DNA from: Azadirachta indica
Lineage: Eukaryota; Streptophyta; Magnoliopsida; Sapindales; Meliaceae
Direction: 5' to 3'
Assembly: GCA_022749755.1 (NCBI GenBank)
Contig: CM040450.1
Coordinates: 7,678,913 to 7,742,912, forward strand
Length of the DNA: 64,000 bases
A program made the translations under genes and the position numbers. Below are positions 56,330 through 64,000 of this stretch, one piece after another (positions within the stretch are counted from its first letter, which is position 1; each line of letters starts with the position of its first letter). The notes beneath the pieces were generated by a model. The model was not told where the DNA came from and searched no databases. It saw only the letters and a program-made list of their open reading frames with translations.

Positions 56330-57990
56330 ATTGAGAATGACACTTCGTAATTACAATTTTCTATCCAAAAAGATCTATTCATTAATCATTGACAACAATC
56401 ACACGTTATTGTTTTATGACAGAATCATGATTACCACAACTTTGTGATATATGATTATCACAAATCTACAATAGATTTTATTTTTGTCACAAATTCTCGA
56501 TATAATATTATCAAAAACTATCCTGGATTTTTTTTGCATTCAGGTTTTCGATTTTTTTTTTTATATAATCTTTTTTTTTTGGCCCGATTCTTTTAATTAT
56601 TCATTTTTTTTATTTCTGATTTTTTTTACATTTTTCTTTTTTTTCGATTTTCAATTTTTATTTTTCATTTCCTATATTAATTGCTAACGTAACTAAAAAC
56701 ATTAAATAATGAAATTAGAACAATAAATATTATATAACTAAAAGTAGCAAAAAATAAAAATAGAACCATAAATATTATTGCCAACATAATTAACAAAATT
56801 CTATTTTTCAATTGACAATATACAAATATAATTGTCACTTCATTTCCAACAAATATCATTGTCAACAAAATTAAAATCCATTATCCTAATCTAAATAAAA
56901 CTAACCAAACATAATAGTCAACATAATTCAAAAGAAAGTAAAATAAAAATAAAATCTCATTGCCAACGTATAAATATTAACAAGCTTCTAACCGATTACA
57001 AAAAAGCTATTGAATATGTTACGAATTTTCTTCAACATCAACTCTCTTTATAAACTACACTGCAATAAAAAAAAATGAAAATTAATAAGTTATGGATTAT
57101 ACACATAAAGTAATAAAATATTTAATTAAAGTCTTATATATATATATATTCTGGTGAAATAGATATTAATTAAATTAAAGTGAAACTTAAATTAAATCAA
57201 ATATTAATCACAATTAACATAATTTTATGACTTTTAATCAAAGCTACTTTGACTTCGGTTGACCATGAGAGAACATATATAATAAAAACCGTATGCATAT
57301 ATATATAAATATATATGTAACCTCTCACAGGAAAAGTTGAAATATAAAAGAGAAAGGGTCAAATCAAACTCAGGCAACAATAGTTTATGAAATAATAAAA
57401 AGGGATGTCCCTAAAATTGAGTTTGGAACCTAGTCACTGAAACAAATGCATTCCTCTTACACATACAAACATATATATATATATATATATATGTATATAA
57501 TTCTTGTTTTGTATAATATACAATTCATTTAGGCATAAGAATGTTTGCTAAGTGGAAGCCAAAAAGGAATTTTACATGCACATGTGGCCTTCCAAGTTCT
57601 TAACAACTAGAATAAGATGTCCAAGTTCTAGATACAAGTTCACCAATTTGAAAACCAAAAGAGTTTCAGCAATGCGGGCTTCCAAGTTCTTAAAACCGCC
57701 AATTTACTCAAAATATAATAACACTAATTAAGTAGACGAAATGCGCAGAGAACAATTTTACATCTAAGTAACAACCGTGAAAAAATATAATCTAAAATGA
57801 AATATTTTAGGAGAGGTATTTATTAATATCTAAAATCTTTCTTTTCTTCTTCTTCTCTACTTTCCTATATTGATGACAATCTTTTCTTAAAACTCTAGCT
57901 TATATTGCTAATAATATAAGTTGTTAAATAAGAAATCAATTACTTCCTCTGCCTAATTGACAAAGACTATACTCAAAATTCAAGATTCAT
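56330..57990. other. AT-rich spacer without recognisable gene; microsatellites
   Basis: T-rich runs lie at 56520-56660. An AT microsatellite lies at about 57470-57495 and shorter ones at 57136-57150 and 57298-57322. CTTCCAAGTTCTTA occurs twice (57589 and 57679). No coding stretch. Confidence 0.5.
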
Positions 57991-58019
57991 AAACACATAG
58001 GAAACTCAGAGTACCTTAG

Positions 58020-58920
58020 CTTTTGGGAACTGGTTTGCAACTGGCCTTTCCATCAGGTATTGGTTTCTTTGGCTTGGTGTGGGAGCATTTCCTATTACAA
58101 ATGAGAAGTGCAGATTCTGCAAACAAAATCAATTAAAGAAAGAACTTGTAAGATACACATAACAAAAGGGACTTAAGGATGAGGTTGGAGAATCTTTGTG
58201 CTCTAAGTGCAATCAATCAGTCACAATTCCTGAAAACTCTCTTAATCATTTTATCATACAATTGGAATGCAAAATATTGTTGGACAATTCCACAATATAG
58301 AACGACTTATATCCAAGCTCATATTCCTAATAATAACGTAAATACCAATGAAACTAAAAAAGAAAAAAAAACACAATTCTCATTAGAACGGAAAAACAAG
58401 TCGAAGTGGGACAAAAGAAAGTGAAGAAAGAACTGAAACAAGCCAAAGCAGCAAAACAAGGTATTTAAAATAGAGAACCTAGGGACAAGAGAAAAAGCGA
58501 CAGTTAAAGCGTCAAAGTGGTTTCGTTTGCAAAAGGAAATGAGAGACAGATTTGGATTTTTGGTTTCTAAATCTCTCTCAGACCAAGTCTCATTATTGTG
58601 GCCTAGTAATTCACAAGAAACCCACAATTAAAAGATACGTGCATAAGCAATGGGCCTAAAAATCTTCCCAAAAATCATTAATTCGGCATACCTTAGTGTT
58701 ATTTCCCATTTCAAGGCCATCAACAAAACCTATCATATTGACGTTCCATTACCAAATATCTGATTGTGTAAAATAAAAAAGAATCAGCCAATTAGGGAAA
58801 AAAAATAAAAAAAACAAGAAAATTAAGATACTAAGAACCTGTAGAGATTGCTACAACATTCTTCACGGTTCCAGACTTGAAACCTGGACCCATAAAAAGT
58901 TTTGTCTCAATTAAGGCCAA
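58020..58920 (-). other. Possible three-exon transcript, function unknown
   Basis: On the minus strand three segments have good splice signals. A segment ends ATCTCTACAG before GTTCTT (about 58842). An internal segment (about 58692-58763) lies between ACACAATCAG and AAG/GTATGC. A last segment (about 58020-58126) follows TTGTTTGCAG and can read SALLICNRKCSHTKPKKP to a stop. The joined frames contain stops in the Cys-containing phase, while another phase gives about 52 codons. It could be a non-coding RNA, a small gene or chance. Confidence 0.25.
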
Positions 58921-59779
58921 CTGCTATTATAGTAGCCTACCAGGAAAGTTTGAACAGCTTTCTCAATTAGTAGAAGTTTTATCAAAATAAATTTTAGTTG
59001 GTTGCTTTTTCGAGAGACTTATTGATGAAATTACCTACTGCTATGGGGCTTGCTCAACTTGTAAAAGAAAAATTCAATCTAAATAGGAAAGTTCCAATGG
59101 CAAGTTTGTAGGAACTCACCAACTAATCCTAGTCTATCAACATTTAAACTTTTAAACCTAAGTGAAGTGAAAAAGCGTAAAAAATGTGGACTTTGTTATT
59201 ATTGTGATGGAAATTTTTTTCTTGGACCTAAATATCAAAATCCTCAATTATTTATGATGAACGCTCACACATTGAAGATGAAGAAGGAGGAAAAAGACAA
59301 GATACAATAGAATTTGATGGTTATATTCTTAAGAGACAAGGATTATTACGAGGGAAGGGGAAAAACACGTGCCTTATTTCCCTTATTTGTTCTAGATTAA
59401 GACTTATATGAGGGCTAGTTTGGGATTACTGTACATTCTAAATTAATTTTCTTCTATTGTGCTTTTAGAAATAATTAGTTTTAAAAATAATCAATTTAGT
59501 GTTTACTAAATTTTATATTAAAAATATTATGAATTTGAAAAGCACTTTGCCAACATTTGGTAAATTTTGCTGTTAAAATATTATAATGGTGTAAATGAGT
59601 AAAATAGATATATAATGTTGAATATTTATTTGTCAATATTTAATAATAGTTTATAACCAAAAGAAATTTAATTTTACCATCAAATAATATAATTTTAACA
59701 TTGTATGATTTCAAAATTTAATGAAGAACAAAATCCAAACAAAAAAGATAAATAGATTGAAGATATGTAATATCAGGCT

Positions 59780-60867
59780 TTCATTAGATTTTTAGCAATA
59801 TTGTTTCTGAAGATTTCAATTTCTTGCACTCTAGATCCACTAGTGGTACGAAGTTCTACCTAACTATTAACCTCACCTATTACCTCTTCATTGATGACAC
59901 TATTAAGATCATTATTCAGTTTCTCGAAATGAATGTCAAGTTGAGCATGTCTTCTTATATAATTATGCTATGACTATGTTCACTTGTCTCTTAGACGGAA
60001 AACTAAGCATGTCCTTAAAAATCTTCCATCTTTTCTTCCATACACCAAAAATGCATTCAATAACACTTCTAAATGAAATGTATAAATGATTGAATACCTC
60101 TTGATAACCTTTTGGTTGGTTACCTCGACAAAAATCTGATAGATGATATCTTTCACATTTGTATGGGTGGGATGATCATTTGGTGCAAGCAGCCATTGTG
60201 TTTTGAGTTGGCATCCCCTTTTTATCAATATGTGGCACTTGATCTTAAGAAGGTATAGAAGCACTAACATGAACAGCATTAATAGCATCGGTACAATCTT
60301 AAAAATTAAGATAATAAGAAAATGTATCTATTAGTACTGTTATAATTATATTTAAAAGGCATAAAAAGAATTTATTGATGTATGATTTACCTTAAAGTAA
60401 GGCATATATCTTGAATCTCTTAATATCTCTTCAAGAATATCTTTGAACTCTGGATCAACTGATTTTATTAAGTCTATTGCCAAGAGACAAACAAAATCCA
60501 ATGCTTTACCAAAATATCTACTTACGTTTCACTAGAGTGTTGGAATCTTTCTTGCACTAATCTATTTCCTACATTGTGTCCTAAAATGTTGAAACTAATA
60601 TCTTAGTGTCACTCTTCTTGAACCTTTTAAGCCATAATTAATTTCCAATTCCTTGCATAATCTAAGAAATAGGTCCTTCTCCATTCTAAACATTCTATGA
60701 CAATGAGTTTCATTCCCTTTCAATACTTGTGTTAACCAAATATTATTTGTTTATGAAGAATTTATGCAAGGTTGTTTATCAATATACATTTTGTAATAAT
60801 ATGCAATAGCGTAAAGAAAAGTACACAAAATATTATCGAACTCCTCTTCGTTATCCAATGTATCCAT
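59780..60867 (-). pseudogene. PIF/Harbinger DDE transposase
   Basis: The start is placed at 60867 (MDTLDNEEEFDNIL). The helix-turn-helix region runs CHRMFRMEKDLFLRLCKELE, then VSRYFGKALDFVC, to RDSRYMPYFK (60395). A likely intron (60300-60391, GTAAAT...TTAAG) precedes DCTDAINAVHVSA, the first catalytic Asp block, and KKGMPTQNTMAAC. The segment with the second Asp (about 80 codons) is missing. YHLSDF and SVIECIFGVWKKRWKI (the Glu block) follow, then HNYIRRHAQLDIHF and a normal C-terminus. Stops at several points. Its job would be cutting and pasting the element. Confidence 0.75.
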
Positions 60868-61269
60868 ATTATACAATGCACCTGTAATAGTCATTTTGAA
60901 CTAATGTCATACATGTATATATAAAATAGTAAATTGCATATAAAATAATAAAGGCTATATTTATAAATATTAAAGATTATTCTTCAACATCATAAATTAA
61001 AAAAAATATTAAAAAAATGAATAGTACTAGGTGAAAAAAATAATGATACGATGATTTCAACAATTGTTAACAATGTAATTGTTCATAATAAAGCAACCTA
61101 AGCATAGTTTCATGTTGTTTCATAGTAGAAAACATCTCCCTCTTCTCTTTAATCATAAAAAGTTGAGCTACAAAAATAATAACAAATCACCCCCAATCTC
61201 CACTTTAGGAATAACTTCAAGCTTTTGCATCACTTTAGAAATACTAAAATCATTTGCCTTTTTTTTTTT

Positions 61270-62040
61270 GTATTTTTATTAATGTAGAACTTCTATTTTC
61301 AATTGCTTCAACAAGGCGATCAACTTGTTGTGATATCTTTGCACACCTCCAACCTTCCCCTTCCTAGATCATTTTTTTTTAACTTCTTTTCATTTTTAAC
61401 TTGCATACCTTGTTCCTTTACAACTTTTTTTTTTCTTTCTCTGTTCCATACCTTGTAAATAGTAGGCATATTGAATCACTACTATCTTTAAATGAAAGTA
61501 TATTTGATGTTGGTGTCCAAGCATTTTTTATAATAGCTGTAATATTCATAAACATTTTGTCCAATTATTCTTCCAAGTCATAATCAATTCCCTCTCAAAA
61601 TTTTGTTGCATTTGCATATACCTACATTTATTTTAGTGTATTTAAATGAATGTTAAATGTATTTAATAATAATGATACTAAACATATATACATACCAGTA
61701 ATTTATTTTGCCATAATTCCTTGGGTCCATCAGCGGTTTTTTTCTTAAAATTCCACCCTAAACCAGTTTCCATTCCTATAAGTTGCTTCCACAATTTCTA
61801 ATCATTCTTCAATGCATCCCACTTATTTTTTAATTGACATTTATTATACTCTTTTTTAGTTGCTTCATTGAAATGTTTTACCAATTTTTCCATCCAATTT
61901 TTGTAAAATGAGTCCTAAGACAATGTCTTGTCCCTACCTCAACAATACACAAGTTACAAAAGACAGATACCATTTGATTATCCTATATGGCCTTACCTTG
62001 AAGGCCATTAGTACATTCAATCTTATTGACAAATTTCTTG
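61270..62040 (-). pseudogene. PIF/Harbinger Myb/SANT-like DNA-binding protein
   Basis: FCNLCIVEVGTRHCLRTHFT (61960-61900), then EKLVKHFNEATKKEYNKCQL, KNKWDALKND, KLWKQLIGMETGLGWNFKKK match the Myb/SANT-like (PF12776-type) domain of PIF ORF2 proteins. The C-terminal QQVDRLVEAIENRSS (61320-61275) is the usual conserved tail. In Harbinger systems this protein helps the transposase enter the nucleus and bind element ends. Frameshifts near 61910 and stops make it inactive. Confidence 0.75.
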
Positions 62041-62044
62041 TTTA

Positions 62045-63055
62045 TGCCCATCTACGTAATTATAAAATTTTGAAATTATTATGAACGTTTGATTATTAAC
62101 ATAAAATATGCAAAATATAAATTCAGTACAACATACACCAAAAATATTACTTAAGTAATCAATTAAGGTAAAACAAAAATAAGCAAAATGCATAATCACA
62201 AATTTATTGTGGATGTAAGTGATGCACACCAAAAATTGCATATCGTCCAAAAATAAATGTCTATATGACCAAATATTACTTGTGCAAGGATGTTAATCAT
62301 ATCAAGCCAAGAATATATATAATATAACAAATTTATCATTCATTAATAAATATATGATTCATTTTGATCTAGCTTAGTTGTGTAATTCGTGCATATATCT
62401 TGCAATCAGTCATAGGGCACGAAAAGAGTAGACTTGGTTTTTTATAGCTTTCATTTTGCTATTGTCTTCCCTCTAAAATTAAACCATAATTAAATTACAA
62501 CTAGTTGACTTGTTCTTTTTCATATGTTTGTCTTCATTTCTATAGACCCCGTCTTTATAGCAATTCATATCTTAACTAGTCAGTCATGGACATATATATA
62601 TAATTTCCTTTAATGCATATATTTGTAATTTTTCATATATCTTAATTGTTGCCTACTTTAACTGCTGATCATGTCATTAGCCTTGTCTTATTAATTACAA
62701 AATAAATAATGCAAAAAATAACACTAAATAATTTTCAATGGCTAATATTAGAAAATCAGAATCACTAGAAGTCGTATCTTGAACTACCATTTAAGCTTTT
62801 AAATTAAATTACATTACAGGTTGATTGTGAAACATGCTCAACTCTCGTCTCAAAAATTTTGCACAAAATGAACTTGCAAAAGTAAGAAAATAGAAATAGT
62901 AAAAAACTAATCTGTTAAAACCAATTTATGTTAAATGTAAAAAAATAGAGTTAAGAAAAATTAATTCTATGGATCTCTATCTGACAAAAACATAAGAATC
63001 ATCTCAACAAGATCAATTTATTTTTTGAAATACTAATAAGCAACCAAGAAGGGAT
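62045..63055. other. AT-rich spacer without recognisable gene
   Basis: Stops in all frames; no element ends seen. Confidence 0.5.
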
Positions 63056-63059
63056 GAAC

Positions 63060-64000
63060 TAGGTTTTTAACATCTAATTATGCTAATTGCAATTTTCAGT
63101 CTAAGTTATAACAATTTCAACACAAGTGGTAATATAAGAGTGTAAGGGGTAGAGAAAAGTATACAAGAAATTATAGTGGTTTTGCATCAACTGGGCCTAC
63201 ATCCACTCCTTCAAGACTCACTTAAAGTATAAAGTAATAACTAGTTTTGATTCCACAACACTTTACAATTACAACCTAAGGTTTGATATCCTACAACCTT
63301 TACATTGTTTAGCTTACCATAAACACTCATAATTTCACTCAACTAAGTGAAAGACTTGAGTCTTTCACTTCTTTAGAACAAAAATGAACAAGAATGGTAA
63401 AGAACCACTTTACAAGATTTATCCCAACAAGTGTAAATAATAACGTTTAATGTACTTGGAGATCCTAATGTGTGTTACACAAATTTAAGCTCAAGAATGT
63501 GAGTTTGATGTTATATAAACTTTAGGGTTTTCAAAAAGAAGTTTAGAAAGTTGTATGAGATAAAATGAAAAGCTCCATTTTATATTTTCCTAAAAAACTC
63601 ATTGTGGGGAAAAAAAATCAATTTTTGTGCGATTCAATTGATTAGATCCTCAAATTAAAAGCCTAGTTGGAAACCTAGATTCGGTCAACCTAATGGTGAA
63701 TTTGGTCGTCCAACTTTGCTACTAAATTTTACAAGTATTTTGTCCATTATTCACTATTCATTGTTCATCAGTTCATATGAACCAGTCTGAAAAGGTTTGG
63801 TCTGGTTCAATTAAACAAAATAGTTACCTAATTTTGATTTCTAAGTAGGTCTATCAAGTTTCCAAAACTAGCATTTTGTTCCCATTTTCAGGTTTCAAAA
63901 TTCTGCATTTTGGTATGATTTTACACAAAACATATGACATGCATAAAACAACTTGAGCTTTTATTAATGCATGACACACTTACAAAAACACAAACCTATA
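63060..64000. repeat. LTR-like remnant running off the window
   Basis: The stretch around 63170-63210 (AGTGGTTTTGCATCAACTGG, then CCTACATCCACTCC) resembles a block often seen in plant copia LTRs (GTGGTTCGGC...CCTACGTCCAC). The region is non-coding. A perfect 12-bp inverted repeat lies at 63345-63370. Borders and orientation are not determined. Confidence 0.4.
63345..63370. repeat. Perfect palindrome, 12-bp arms, 2-bp spacer
   Basis: AAGTGAAAGACT-TG-AGTCTTTCACTT. It could be a hairpin or a binding site in LTR-like DNA. Confidence 0.9.

Larger units (their letters stand above)
59412..62040 (-). mobile_element. PIF/Harbinger transposon, decayed, both ORFs present
   Basis: Both proteins of a plant PIF/Harbinger element are recognisable on the minus strand: the Myb/SANT-like ORF (62040-61270), then the DDE transposase (60867-59780). 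GAGGGCTAGTTTGGGATTAC at 59412 looks like the terminal inverted repeat on one side. I could not find its inverted partner near 62050-62700, so the other end is probably lost. Confidence 0.75.

Noticed and set aside
1..64000. CRISPR arrays, bacterial operons, rRNA genes or organelle insertions
   Set aside because: No regular spacer array, no Shine-Dalgarno-led gene runs and no rRNA-like sequence were seen; all coding remnants are plant nuclear transposons or the UGT.

Overview
This window is nuclear DNA of a flowering plant, most likely a eudicot. It is AT-rich and crowded with Ty3/gypsy and Ty1/copia retrotransposons, MITEs, a MULE and a PIF/Harbinger element. Its only clearly intact gene is an intronless UDP-glycosyltransferase of the plant UGT73 type. 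I see no operons, Shine-Dalgarno signals, CRISPR array or ribosomal RNA. Almost every other protein-like stretch is a stop-ridden fossil of a transposable element.

Layout. 1-1240: tail of a gypsy element (integrase end plus LTR piece). 1300-14100: a tail-to-tail inverted pair of one old gypsy family. The left (+) copy (1300-2726 and 9590-11400) is split by a complete but decayed minus-strand gypsy element (2727-9584, here Element 1). The right (-) copy is 11430-14100. 15000-16770: a non-coding LTR/LARD-like remnant with an internal duplication. 17600-22500: several palindromic MITE-like elements, a hAT-type MITE with a perfect 8-bp target duplication, and a degenerate tandem array. 22740-31960: a copia element (Copia B) split by Element 2 (25970-30799), a second, internally deleted member of Element 1's family. 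36000-37000: a small locus with a mitosis-type MYB3R site and TATA box ahead of two short GRF-zinc-finger-like ORFs. 37430-39960: a minus-strand MULE whose catalytic core has been replaced by LTR-like sequence. 40790-43420: nested MITEs and a minisatellite. 44588-45305: a MITE just upstream of the UGT gene (45478-46947). 47278-53820: Copia A with 397-bp LTRs, interrupted by a 1.38-kb solo-LTR-like insertion. 55690-56320: a gypsy gag fragment. 59410-62040: a PIF/Harbinger element with both of its ORFs, decayed. 63060-64000: an LTR-like remnant running off the window.

How it works together. The UGT should glucosylate a small acceptor in the cytosol. Its flanks are unusually tight: a MITE ends 172 bp before the ATG, and a copia LTR starts 331 bp after the stop. 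The retroelements give a relative history: Element 1 is younger than the inverted pair, Element 2 younger than Copia B, the solo LTR younger than Copia A, and one MITE younger than its host MITE. I found no convincing new multi-gene system. The points most worth checking are the GRF-like locus with its MSA site, the non-canonical TA...CA LTR family, and the UGT flanks.
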